Below are positions 46,341 to 54,392 of a DNA stretch of 64,000 nucleotides, in pieces. A program made the translations under genes and the position numbers. Below the pieces are notes generated by a model. That model was not told where the DNA came from. It saw nothing but the letters and a program-made list of their open reading frames with translations, and made no database searches. The stretch is from Thioalkalivibrio paradoxus (GTDB lineage Bacteria > Pseudomonadota > Gammaproteobacteria > Ectothiorhodospirales > Ectothiorhodospiraceae): contig JAABSC010000001.1 of the NCBI GenBank assembly GCA_011390565.1, positions 496,001 to 560,000 of the forward strand, in the 5' to 3' direction. The number at the start of each line of letters is the position of its first letter. Positions within the stretch are counted from its first letter, which is position 1.

Positions 46341-46379
46341 GTTTCCCATTCAACTACCGCTGACCCACGAGGGTGCCCC

Positions 46380-48824
46380 ATGACTCAGAAGACGAGCCCG
46401 TCCCAGAACGACGTCGAATCGCCGGTGAAGCGGGTCGCCGTGCTGCCCCTGCGCGATGTCGTCGTGTATCCCCACATGGTGATTCCGCTGTTTGTCGGGC
46501 GTGAGAAGTCGATTCGGGCACTGGATTCGGCAATGGCCGAGAACAAACAGGTATTGCTGGTGGCCCAGAAAAGTGCCGAGATCGACGAGCCGGAAGCGAA
46601 GGATCTCCACTCCATCGGTACGCTCGGCAACATCCTGCAGCTGCTTCGCCTCCCCGACGGGACCATCAAGGTGCTGGTCGAAGGCGCACAGCGGGCGCGC
46701 GTGATGGATCTGGACGAACGGGACAATCACTTCGTGGCCCAGATCGCCGTTCTCGAAGAGGAAACGGGCGCCGAGGAGCGCGAGATGGAAATTCTCTCCC
46801 GTTCCGCACTGAACCTTTTCGAGCAGTACATCAAGCTGAACAAGAAGGTGCCGCCCGAGATCCTGACCTCGCTGGCGGGCATCGACGATGCCTCGCGCCT
46901 CGCCGATACGATTGCTGCCCACATGTCCCTGAAGCTCGACGAGAAGCAGAAAGTGCTTGAGATCGTGAGCGTCAAGGAACGCCTCGAGCACCTGATCGCG
47001 CAGATCGAAGGCGAAATGGATGTGCTGCAGATCGAGAAGCGCATTCGCGGGCGTGTGAAGCAGCAGATGGAGAAGTCGCAGCGCGAGTATTACCTCAACG
47101 AGCAGATGAAGGCGATTCAGAAGGAACTGGGCGATCTCGAGGACGCGCCGAACGAGGTCGAGGAACTGACCCAGAAGATCGCGAAGGCCGGCATGCCCAA
47201 GGAGGCCAAGAAAAAGGCCCTGGCCGAGCTGAACAAGCTGAAGATGATGTCACCGATGTCGGCCGAGGCGACCGTCGTGCGCAGCTACATCGATTGGCTC
47301 GTGAATGTGCCGTGGAAGAAGCGCACCAAGGTCAGCCAGGATCTGACAACCGCGGAAACCGTGCTGAACGAGGATCACTACGGGCTCGAGGAAGTGAAGG
47401 AACGCATCCTCGAATACCTGGCCGTGCAATCCCGCGTTCGCAAGATGAAGGGTCCGATCCTGTGCCTCGTGGGTCCTCCGGGTGTGGGCAAGACCTCGCT
47501 CGGCCAGTCCATTGCGCGGGCCACGAACCGGAAGTTCACCCGCATGGCGCTGGGTGGGGTTCGCGACGAGGCCGAGATTCGCGGTCACCGCCGCACGTAC
47601 ATCGGCTCCCTGCCGGGGAAAATCGTGCAGAACCTCTCCAAGGTCGGCGTTCGCAACCCGCTGTTTCTGCTCGACGAAATTGACAAGATGGCCATGGACT
47701 TCCGGGGCGATCCAGCGTCGGCGCTGCTCGAAGTGCTGGATCCCGAACAGAACCATACGTTCAGCGATCACTACCTCGAGGTCGATTTCGACCTCTCCGA
47801 GGTGCTGTTCGTGTGCACCGCGAACAGCATGAAGATTCCCGGTCCGCTGCTCGACCGCATGGAAGTGATCCGCCTGTCCGGGTACACCGAGGACGAGAAG
47901 ATCAACATCGCGCGCAATTACCTCATCAAGAAACAGATCGAGGCCAACGGGTTGAGCGATGACGAAATCCAGATCACCGACTCGGTGGTGCGTGACATCG
48001 TGCGTTACTACACGCGCGAGGCCGGGGTACGGTCGCTCGAACGGGAAATCGCGAAAATCTGCCGTAAGGTCGTGAAGCTGCGCCTGCTGGGCAAGGACAA
48101 GGCGAAGACCACGCAGGTCACGCCCAAGAGCCTTGATCGGTACCTGGGGGTCCGCCGGTTCCGGTTCGGCCTGGCCGAGGAAAATGATCAGGTCGGGCAG
48201 GTCACCGGGCTGGCATGGACCGAGGTCGGTGGTGAACTGTTGACCATCGAAGCCTCGGTTGTGCCCGGCAAGGGCAAGACCCTGCAGACGGGCAAGCTGG
48301 GCGATGTGATGCAGGAGTCCATCCAGGCGGCGCTGACGGTCGTGCGCAGCCGGGCGGCATCGCTGGGTCTGGCCGAGAATTTCCACGAAAAGAGCGATCT
48401 GCACATCCACGTACCGGAAGGCGCAACGCCGAAAGATGGTCCGAGCGCAGGTATCGGCATGTGCACCGCCATCGTCTCGGCGCTTACGGGAATACCGGTA
48501 CGCGCGGATGTCGCCATGACCGGGGAAATCACCCTGCGTGGACAGGTGCTGCCCATCGGTGGTCTGAAGGAGAAGCTTCTGGCGGCACACCGTGGTGGGA
48601 TCCGGACGGTGATGATCCCCGAGGAGAATGAAAAGGACCTGGTGGATATTCCCAAGAATATCAAGGCCAAGCTGGATATCCGGCCGGTACGGTGGATCGA
48701 TGAGGTGCTGGAGATAGCGCTGACGCACATGCCCGAGTCGCTGGCTGGAGAGCCGGCGCCGAAGGTGACGGCGGCCAGCAAACGCAGCGGTGAACCCCGG
48801 CGGAGAAACCTTCGCCACCATTGA
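46380..48824 (+). CDS. lon: ATP-dependent protease Lon
   Basis: Lon degrades misfolded and short-lived regulatory proteins. The 814-residue protein (784 in E. coli) has the N-terminal LON substrate domain ([19 protein letters not shown]), a coiled-coil segment, and AAA+ Walker [19 protein letters not shown]. Walker B is [10 protein letters not shown], and the C-terminal protease domain holds the catalytic serine in [11 protein letters not shown] and lysine in [14 protein letters not shown]. It has its own heat-shock-type promoter, and a strong terminator follows. The gene starts at ATG 46380. Gene order clpX-lon-hup is conserved. Confidence 0.98.
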   Translation: MTQKTSPSQNDVESPVKRVAVLPLRDVVVYPHMVIPLFVGREKSIRALDSAMAENKQVLLVAQKSAEIDEPEAKDLHSIGTLGNILQLLRLPDGTIKVLVEGAQRARVMDLDERDNHFVAQIAVLEEETGAEEREMEILSRSALNLFEQYIKLNKKVPPEILTSLAGIDDASRLADTIAAHMSLKLDEKQKVLEIVSVKERLEHLIAQIEGEMDVLQIEKRIRGRVKQQMEKSQREYYLNEQMKAIQKELGDLEDAPNEVEELTQKIAKAGMPKEAKKKALAELNKLKMMSPMSAEATVVRSYIDWLVNVPWKKRTKVSQDLTTAETVLNEDHYGLEEVKERILEYLAVQSRVRKMKGPILCLVGPPGVGKTSLGQSIARATNRKFTRMALGGVRDEAEIRGHRRTYIGSLPGKIVQNLSKVGVRNPLFLLDEIDKMAMDFRGDPASALLEVLDPEQNHTFSDHYLEVDFDLSEVLFVCTANSMKIPGPLLDRMEVIRLSGYTEDEKINIARNYLIKKQIEANGLSDDEIQITDSVVRDIVRYYTREAGVRSLEREIAKICRKVVKLRLLGKDKAKTTQVTPKSLDRYLGVRRFRFGLAEENDQVGQVTGLAWTEVGGELLTIEASVVPGKGKTLQTGKLGDVMQESIQAALTVVRSRAASLGLAENFHEKSDLHIHVPEGATPKDGPSAGIGMCTAIVSALTGIPVRADVAMTGEITLRGQVLPIGGLKEKLLAAHRGGIRTVMIPEENEKDLVDIPKNIKAKLDIRPVRWIDEVLEIALTHMPESLAGEPAPKVTAASKRSGEPRRRNLRHH

Positions 48825-48860
48825 GACGGCGCCCTTCCGGACGTTCAACGGTGTTGTTTT

Positions 48861-48904
48861 CGGCCGCAGGCGTTTATGCTTCGCCTGCGGCCGGAATCGT
48901 TTTC
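48861..48904 (+). terminator. Rho-independent terminator after lon
   Basis: CGGCCGCAGGCG (48861-48872) and CGCCTGCGGCCG (48882-48893) form a perfect 12-bp GC-rich stem with a 9-base loop. A short T-run (48900-48903) follows after six bases. It lies 36 bases past the lon stop codon and separates lon from hupB. Confidence 0.65.
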
Positions 48905-48927
48905 GACCGTCGGTTCGGAATCCGCCC

Positions 48928-48954
48928 TTGCCATTGCCGCATCGGGGATATAAG
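48928..48954 (+). promoter_or_regulatory. Weak candidate promoter for hupB and the following tRNAs
   Basis: TTGCCA (48928-48933) and TATAAG (48949-48954, 5 of 6 to consensus) lie 15 bp apart, a shorter spacer than ideal. They fall between the lon terminator and hupB, about 125 bases ahead of the ATG. hupB expression must start somewhere in this 173-bp space because of the terminator. Confidence 0.35.
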
Positions 48955-49077
48955 AATAGACGGGTGGGGCAGCACACCTTCAGGGGGTTCGACGTTGCCG
49001 CATCGCATGATTCGCGCCCGCGAGGATGGGTGTTCCCGGCTCTCCGCCCTAGACAAACAAAAAAGGAATCCGCGCTT

Positions 49078-49350
49078 ATGAACAAATCCGAAATGATTGA
49101 AGCGATCGCTGCCGAGGCTGACGTTCCCAAGGCACAGGCGGGTCGCGTGCTCGACGCCATGGTCTCTGTCGTCGGCAATGCGCTGGCCGAGGGTCAGCAG
49201 GTGTCCATGGTGGGTTTTGGCACCTTCCTGGTTCGCGAACGTCCCGCGCGCAGCGGACGTAACCCCCGTACCGGTGACACCATCAAGATCGCGGCCTCCA
49301 AGACACCTTCGTTCAAGGCTGGCAAAGCACTCAAGGACAAAGTAAACTAG
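49078..49350 (+). CDS. hupB: DNA-binding protein HU (beta-type)
   Basis: HU is a small dimeric nucleoid protein that bends DNA. The 90-residue product starts [20 protein letters not shown], has [25 protein letters not shown] (the DNA-embracing arm with the conserved RNP) and ends [16 protein letters not shown]. The length is that of E. coli HU (90). Its ATG at 49078 is preceded by AAAAAAGGAA at 49059-49068. Longer open frame upstream to 48790 has no similarity. A tRNA-Val gene begins only 11 bases after the stop codon, so hupB and two tRNAs probably share a transcript. Confidence 0.97.
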   Translation: MNKSEMIEAIAAEADVPKAQAGRVLDAMVSVVGNALAEGQQVSMVGFGTFLVRERPARSGRNPRTGDTIKIAASKTPSFKAGKALKDKVN

Positions 49351-49361
49351 GCGGCTTTCCC

Positions 49362-49437
49362 GGGTGCTTAGCTCAGCTGGTAGAGCGTCGCCCTTACAAG
49401 GCGAATGTCGGCGGTTCGATCCCGTCAGCACCCACCA
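49362..49437 (+). tRNA. tRNA-Val (UAC anticodon)
   Basis: A 76-base tRNA with acceptor stem GGGTGCT/AGCACCC, encoded ACCA end, D-arm AGCTCAGCTGGTAGAGC and T-arm GGTTCGATCCC. The anticodon stem CGCCC/GGGCG-type pair holds the loop CTTACAA, giving anticodon TAC for valine. It is 11 bases after hupB and 18 bases ahead of tRNA-Asp. Confidence 0.96.
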
Positions 49438-49455
49438 GAAAGGTCGAACGAATCC

Positions 49456-49532
49456 GGAGCGGTAGTTCAGTTGGTTAGAATACCGGCCTGTCACGCCGGG
49501 GGTCGCGGGTTCGAGTCCCGTCCGCTCCGCCA
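49456..49532 (+). tRNA. tRNA-Asp (GUC anticodon)
   Basis: A 77-base tRNA with acceptor stem GGAGCGG/CCGCTCC, discriminator G and encoded CCA. The anticodon loop CTGTCAC gives GTC for aspartate; the discriminator G and the G10-type D-arm fit tRNA-Asp. QueG, encoded elsewhere in the window, would complete queuosine at its wobble base. A strong terminator follows 10 bases later. Confidence 0.97.
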
Positions 49533-49542
49533 TAATGCAGCG

Positions 49543-49574
49543 ACAAGAAAGGCACCTCCGGGTGCCTTTCTTGT
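49543..49574 (+). terminator. Terminator of the hupB-tRNA-Val-tRNA-Asp transcript
   Basis: ACAAGAAAGGCACC (49543-49556) and its exact complement (49561-49574) form a 14-bp stem closed by the tetraloop TCCG. The lower stem is A/T-rich, with TTTCTTGTT on the 3' side acting as the T-rich part. It is placed right after tRNA-Asp. Confidence 0.8.
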
Positions 49575-49634
49575 TGGGGGGGGTCGTGCCCGGAGGACGG
49601 ACGCTGGACCGGCGGGCCGAAATCAGGCTGCCCG

Positions 49635-50096
49635 TCAGTTGCGGATCTGCCAGTCGCCGTCCGCCGTGCGGCAGGCGGTACCGTAGATCTGCTCGTTGCG
49701 CCCTCCGATCACGGCGTCCATGGTGTACTCACGGCACGGCCCGGTGGCCGTCTCGATCGTTCTCGTCGGTGTTACGGCGTACACGTTACCCGTGTCGGGA
49801 TTCTGCCACTGGGCGGAGACCCCGGTACGCACGGTCTCCAGCGTCTGCGCCGTCTTGAGGCGATCCAGTTCGTCCATCGACTGGCCGACGGAACCGCCGA
49901 TGGCCGCTCCCGCCAGCGTGCCGGCTATGATCGCGGCCTGGGTGCCGCGGCCACTGCCCACCTGGGTGCCGAGCAGACCCCCCAGCACCCCCCCGATGAC
50001 CATGCCGACCTGTTCCTGCTGGCCCTGTTGTGTGGCGCAGCCGCCCAAAGCGAGGGCGCCTGCGGTGATTGCGGCGAGTACGGTGCATCTTTTCAT
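49635..50096 (-). CDS. Glycine-zipper outer-membrane lipoprotein (17-kDa antigen type)
   Basis: The 153-residue precursor has a lipoprotein signal with lipobox LGGC (Cys24) in ALALGGCATQQ. A glycine-zipper segment (GMVIGGVLGGLLGTQVGSGR, then IIAGTLAGAAIGGSVG) follows, and a C-terminal domain contains PTRTIETATGPCREYTMDAV and GTACRTADGDWQI with two cysteines. This is the layout of 17-kDa surface-antigen proteins, an outer-membrane family without a firm role. The start MKRCTVLAAI (50094-50096) was chosen for the signal peptide. A closely similar gene is transcribed divergently 215 bp away. Confidence 0.85.
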   Translation of the reverse strand: MKRCTVLAAITAGALALGGCATQQGQQEQVGMVIGGVLGGLLGTQVGSGRGTQAAIIAGTLAGAAIGGSVGQSMDELDRLKTAQTLETVRTGVSAQWQNPDTGNVYAVTPTRTIETATGPCREYTMDAVIGGRNEQIYGTACRTADGDWQIRN

Positions 50097-50311
50097 GACC
50101 TGGGTTTCCCCCGTTGTGCTTGAGGATTCAATCATAAGGATAGCGGAACCCGGGTCGGGGTTCTGGCTCGCCTGTGTCGGGCGAAGGGCGTTCGGGGGGA
50201 GCGTGGGTTCACGATGCCGTCTTTCACCTCCGGTTCAGGTTTCCAGCGGTATCGTACTTGCCAGCAGGGGGCTTCCCCCTTACCCGGCATGGGACGACAG
50301 GAGGTGGTGTG

Positions 50312-50764
50312 ATGAAATTCCTCGGAGCGGTGACCGTCGCGGTACTGGCGTTGGGACTCAGTGCCTGTGCGCAGCAGCCGACACAGGAACAGACGGGAGC
50401 GGTGGTGGGCGGCGTGCTCGGCGGTCTGCTCGGCACCCAGGTGGGCAGTGGCCGCGGTACCACGGCGGCGATCATCGCCGGTACCCTCGGCGGCGCGGTG
50501 CTCGGTGGTGCGCTGGGCCGCAACATGGACCAGACAGACCGCATGCAGGTTTCGCAAACCCTCGAGACAGCGCCTGACTATCGGCCGGTGGCCTGGACCA
50601 ATCCGAATACCGGTTATCGATACGAGACGACTCCGACCCGGACGTTTCAATCGGCTGGACAGGACTGCCGGGAGTACCGGGTCGAAGCGATGATGGGTGG
50701 TCGTCCGGAAACCATCGTGGGCACGGCCTGCCGTGATGCCCAGGGACGGTGGATCAACCAATAG
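50312..50764 (+). CDS. Glycine-zipper outer-membrane lipoprotein, paralog
   Basis: The 150-residue precursor has lipobox LSAC (Cys19), the same glycine zipper (GAVVGGVLGGLLGTQVGSGR, then IIAGTLGGAVLGGALG) and the same C-terminal domain (PTRTFQSAGQDCREYRVEA, GTACRDAQGRWI). It is clearly a paralog of the divergent gene at 49635-50096. A strong AGGAGGTGG ribosome site precedes ATG 50312. The two genes share a 35-bp stretch that is identical in DNA and inverted relative to each other. The outer-membrane location is inferred from the lipobox and the family. Confidence 0.85.
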   Translation: MKFLGAVTVAVLALGLSACAQQPTQEQTGAVVGGVLGGLLGTQVGSGRGTTAAIIAGTLGGAVLGGALGRNMDQTDRMQVSQTLETAPDYRPVAWTNPNTGYRYETTPTRTFQSAGQDCREYRVEAMMGGRPETIVGTACRDAQGRWINQ

Positions 50765-50803
50765 ACAGCATCGTCGGGGGTGACCCCGGCGCGTGCACCG
50801 GCC

Positions 50804-51259
50804 TCATTCTCCGATCAGGTGGACCAGTAGCCGCCGGGTTTGGGGAGCCCGGCGGTGTTCGAACAGGAAAATCCCCTGCCAGGTTCCGAGACTCGGTGAG
50901 CCTCCGTCCACGGGTATCGCCAGGTGGGTCTGGGTCAGGGCCCCGCGAATATGCGCGGGCATATCGTCCGGTCCTTCCGACTGGTGCCTGTAGCGGCCCA
51001 CGCCCTCAGGCACCAGCCGGGAAAAAAAGGCCTCGAGGTCGGCACGGACATCGGGGTCGGCATTTTCCTGAATCAGCAGGCTGGCGGAGGTGTGCTGGAC
51101 GAAAACCGTCAGTAGGCCCCGGTCGATTCCGGTCTGCCGGGTCCAGCGAATGATCCCGTCCGTGCACTCATGGAGTCCCTGCCCCTGCGTGCGTACGCTC
51201 AGGGAATACGTGGCCTGTCGCAATGCCTTCTCCGCTTCGAATGGCCGCGGCGACCCCAT
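50804..51259 (-). CDS. YjbQ (UPF0047) family protein
   Basis: The 151-residue product shows the UPF0047 pattern: TYSLSVRTQGQGLHECTDGI, LLTVFVQHTSASLLIQENAD with the conserved metal-site His, ALTQTHLAIPVDGG, and LGTWQGIFLFEHR. YjbQ proteins have been given a secondary thiamine-phosphate synthase activity, but their main role is uncertain. The start at ATG 51259 fits the family length (about 138-150). It is convergent with the glycine-zipper gene at 50312 (39 bp apart) and divergent from ppiD. Confidence 0.9.
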   Translation of the reverse strand: MGSPRPFEAEKALRQATYSLSVRTQGQGLHECTDGIIRWTRQTGIDRGLLTVFVQHTSASLLIQENADPDVRADLEAFFSRLVPEGVGRYRHQSEGPDDMPAHIRGALTQTHLAIPVDGGSPSLGTWQGIFLFEHRRAPQTRRLLVHLIGE

Positions 51260-51420
51260 TGGCTCCGTGACCTTTCATGGCCAAAGCCTATCGGGTAAAC
51301 GGAAGCCGTTTCAATACCGGATCGCAATCCCGATGGTTGCGGCAACGGATGCATATGACGGGACAGGCGTACTTGGTATCATGGCGTCGATTCAATCCCT
51401 CCACGTTTGACGGAAATACC

Positions 51421-53328
51421 ATGCTGCAATCGATTCGGGACAAGGCGTCCGGTTGGCTCGCCTATGTGATTATCGGCCTGATCGCGATCCCGTTCGCGCT
51501 CTGGGGTCTCGGTGAATATTTCGGTGGTGCAGGGCCTTTGGTGGCGGCCGAGGTCAATGGGCAGGAGATTCCGGTCCGCGTGGTACAGCAGGAGACCCGG
51601 GTGCAGCGCGACCAGATCGCCCGCGCGTTCGGGGGTCAGATTCCTCCGGAAATGTTCGATGAACGCGCGCTCCGCAATGCGGCTCTCGAATCGCTGATTC
51701 AGCGGGAGCTTCTGCGTCAGGCGGCAGAGAAGGCCGGGTTCCGCGCGTCGGCGCCGGGCGTGATTCGGGAGATCCGCGTCATTCCCGCATTTCGAGAGAA
51801 CGGTGAGTTCAGCCCGGAGCGCTACCGCTCGGTGCTCGAGGCTCAGAGAATCTCGCCAGGCGATTTCGAGCGGGATATCGCGCAGTCCATCGTGCTTTCG
51901 CATATCCAGCAGGCCATCGATGCCAGCGGCGATCTACCGACGCAGGACGTTGCGGAGTACGCGCGTTTGCGCAACCAGGTGCGTGTCGCAAGCTGGAAAA
52001 TCTTCGCGGCCGCGGATTTCGATCGTCCCGATGTCGTGGATCAGGCAGCGATCGAGACGTACTACAACGAAAACCCTGAACGGTTCACGACACCGGAACG
52101 GCTGCAGGTCGCGTATCTTCGTCTTGATCCCGAGCTTCTGGAGGCGGATATCGATGTCCGTGACGAGGAGGTGCGGGAGCACTACGAGGTCAACATTCAG
52201 CGCTATGCCGAACCGGAGCTTCGAAGCGTGCGGCAACTTCTGATCGCGGGGAATGCCGACGATGCGGAAGGGCGTGTTCGCGAGCTGCGTGCCCGGCTGG
52301 ATGACGGCGCCGAGTTTGGTGAATTGGCACGGGAATTCTCCGAGGACAGCCTGTCCGCTCCGCGTGGAGGCGATCTGGGCCGCATCGCGCGCGGAGATCT
52401 GGACCCGGTGCTGGAGACGGTGATCTTCTCACTGCCCGAGGGCCTGATCAGCCAGCCGGTAGAGACCCGTCTCGGCTGGCACGTGATCGAGGTCACGGCG
52501 ATTGAACCGTCACGCGCCCAACCCTTCGAGGAAGTCCGTGAGGAGGTCGAACGGGACCTCAGGGATCGTCGAGCCGAGCAGCGGCAGATCCAGATTCTGG
52601 ACGACCTGCTGTCGCAGACGTTCGAGAATCCCGACAGCCTGGCGCCCGCATCGCGCTCGACGGGTCTGGATATCCGCGTCTCCGACTGGTTCACGCGGGA
52701 GTCGGGGGAGGGCATTGCGGCGCTGAGGCCCGTGCGTGAGGCGGCCTTCAGTTCGGCCGTGCGCAACGATGGCCGCAACAGCGAGGCGGTGGATCTGCCC
52801 GACGGCAGCACCCTCGTGCTGCGCCTGGAACAGCGACAGGAGCCCAGCGTGCGCCCGCTCGACCAGGTCGCTGAGGAGATACGCGAGCTTCTGCAGCGGG
52901 ATGCCGCAGCCCAGGCGGCACGGGAGCAGGGCGAGTCCCTTGCGGCTGAGCTTCGGGCGGGCGCCAACGCAGTGGATCTGGCCGAGGCGGACCCGGATGG
53001 CTGGACACGGTCCGTAGCGGTGAACCGGATGACGGGGCCCGAGGGCGACGTCGATGTCCCGCCCGGCCTCACGGTCAGCCTGTTCCGGATGCCGGCTCCG
53101 GAGAGCGCTTCGGGCCCGGCGATCGATACCGTGCGCCTCGGCAATGGTGATTTCGCGGTCGTGGTGCTGGAGTCGGTGGAAACGGTGACTCTCGATGACG
53201 ATCCGGAACAGTTGCGGCAGGTGGCGGACGATCTGCAGATGGCCTACGCGGACGCTGAGCTGGAAGCGTACATGGCGTGGCTCGAGTCCGAGGCCGAGAT
53301 CCAGCGTTACCTGGAAAATCTCGAATAG
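51421..53328 (+). CDS. ppiD: Peptidyl-prolyl cis-trans isomerase PpiD
   Basis: PpiD is an inner-membrane-anchored periplasmic chaperone near the Sec translocon. The 635-residue protein (623 in E. coli) has one N-terminal TM segment (WLAYVIIGLIAIPFALWGL), a SurA-N-like region to about residue 160, and a parvulin domain near residues 260-362 (RSVRQLLIAGNAD, SEDSLSAPRGGDLG, LGWHVIEVTAI). A long C-terminal SurA-like part completes it. Start ATG 51421 gives MLQSIRDKASGW, the typical N-terminus. Position after hup and tRNA genes is the usual place for ppiD. Confidence 0.95.
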   Translation: MLQSIRDKASGWLAYVIIGLIAIPFALWGLGEYFGGAGPLVAAEVNGQEIPVRVVQQETRVQRDQIARAFGGQIPPEMFDERALRNAALESLIQRELLRQAAEKAGFRASAPGVIREIRVIPAFRENGEFSPERYRSVLEAQRISPGDFERDIAQSIVLSHIQQAIDASGDLPTQDVAEYARLRNQVRVASWKIFAAADFDRPDVVDQAAIETYYNENPERFTTPERLQVAYLRLDPELLEADIDVRDEEVREHYEVNIQRYAEPELRSVRQLLIAGNADDAEGRVRELRARLDDGAEFGELAREFSEDSLSAPRGGDLGRIARGDLDPVLETVIFSLPEGLISQPVETRLGWHVIEVTAIEPSRAQPFEEVREEVERDLRDRRAEQRQIQILDDLLSQTFENPDSLAPASRSTGLDIRVSDWFTRESGEGIAALRPVREAAFSSAVRNDGRNSEAVDLPDGSTLVLRLEQRQEPSVRPLDQVAEEIRELLQRDAAAQAAREQGESLAAELRAGANAVDLAEADPDGWTRSVAVNRMTGPEGDVDVPPGLTVSLFRMPAPESASGPAIDTVRLGNGDFAVVVLESVETVTLDDDPEQLRQVADDLQMAYADAELEAYMAWLESEAEIQRYLENLE

Positions 53329-53338
53329 CTTCAGGGGT

Positions 53339-53365
53339 GGGCGGGCCGCTTTCGACGGCCCGTCC
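53339..53365. terminator. GC-rich hairpin between convergent ppiD and fabI
   Basis: GGGCGGGCCG (53339-53348) pairs with CGGCCCGTCC (53356-53365) through 10 bp including one G-T wobble, with a 7-base loop. It sits in the 43-bp gap between the two stop codons. Neither side has a clear T-run, so it is only a candidate two-way terminator. Confidence 0.4.
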
Positions 53366-53371
53366 GAACCT

Positions 53372-54169
53372 TCAGCCGAGTCCCACTTCGCCCGGCCCCA
53401 GACCCAGGATGTTGTATCCCGAGTCCACGTAGGTGATTTCGCCGGTGATACCGGATGCAAGGTCGGAGCACAGGAACGCGCCGGCATTGCCCACTTGTTC
53501 GGTGGTCACGTTGCGGCGCAACGGCGCATTCTGTTCGACGTGATCGAGAATGCGCCGGAAGTCGCCGATACCGGCCGCCGCAAGGGTGCGTATCGGCCCG
53601 GCCGATACCGCGTTGACGCGGGTTCCCTCCGGTCCCAGCGTATACGCGAGGTAACGCACGTTGGCTTCCAGGCTTGCCTTCGCGAGACCCATCACGTTGT
53701 AGCTGGGCATCGCCCGTTCCGCTCCCAGATAGCTGAGCGTGAGGATGGCGGCGTTGCGATCCTTCATCATGCCACGCCCGGCTTTCGCCATCGCGGCCAG
53801 ACTGTAGGAACTCACATCATGGGCGATCCGGAAGCCGTCCCGCGTGATGTTGTCCAGAAAATCCCCTTCCAGCTGTTCCTTGGGAGCGAAGGCGACGGAG
53901 TGCACCAGGATGTCCAGGCCATCCCAGTAGTCGTCGAGCCGTTCGAATACCTGCTCGATCTCCTCATCGCTCTCGACGTTGCAGGGCACCAGAATGTCCG
54001 AGTCGAAACCCGCGACGAGTTTTTCGACCCGCTCGCGAAGTCGCTCATTCTGGTACGTGAAGGCCAGTTCGGCGCCTTCGCGATGCATCGCTTCGGCAAT
54101 GCCGTAGGCGATCGAACGGTTACTCGCCACGCCGACGATCAGCGCGCGTTTACCCTGCAGAAAGCCCAT
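53372..54169 (-). CDS. fabI: Enoyl-[acyl-carrier-protein] reductase (NADH)
   Basis: FabI carries out the last reduction in each round of fatty acid elongation and is the triclosan target. The 265-residue SDR-type protein has the FabI cofactor motif [33 protein letters not shown], and [20 protein letters not shown] with the Tyr-(6)-Lys active site (SYNVMGLAK). [15 protein letters not shown] completes the picture. Length matches E. coli (262). ATG 54169 follows GAGGAGAAA on the minus strand. Confidence 0.97.
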   Translation of the reverse strand: MGFLQGKRALIVGVASNRSIAYGIAEAMHREGAELAFTYQNERLRERVEKLVAGFDSDILVPCNVESDEEIEQVFERLDDYWDGLDILVHSVAFAPKEQLEGDFLDNITRDGFRIAHDVSSYSLAAMAKAGRGMMKDRNAAILTLSYLGAERAMPSYNVMGLAKASLEANVRYLAYTLGPEGTRVNAVSAGPIRTLAAAGIGDFRRILDHVEQNAPLRRNVTTEQVGNAGAFLCSDLASGITGEITYVDSGYNILGLGPGEVGLG

Positions 54170-54392
54170 CAGTTTCTCCTCGTGGTGTTTGGATCGGCCA
54201 CCGTCGGCTCGTGCCGGAGGTCCGGGCTATTGCAGCCGGGGCCGGCATGACTGCACCATTCCCCGCATGGTTCCGGAACGCTCGTGGCTGAAGCCGATCA
54301 TACCGATGCGGCCGCCGTGCGACCACCGGTGCCAAGATGCGCCATAGGGGTTTCCCCGAAAGCGGCCTGTCACCGATAACCCGGAGGTTCGA

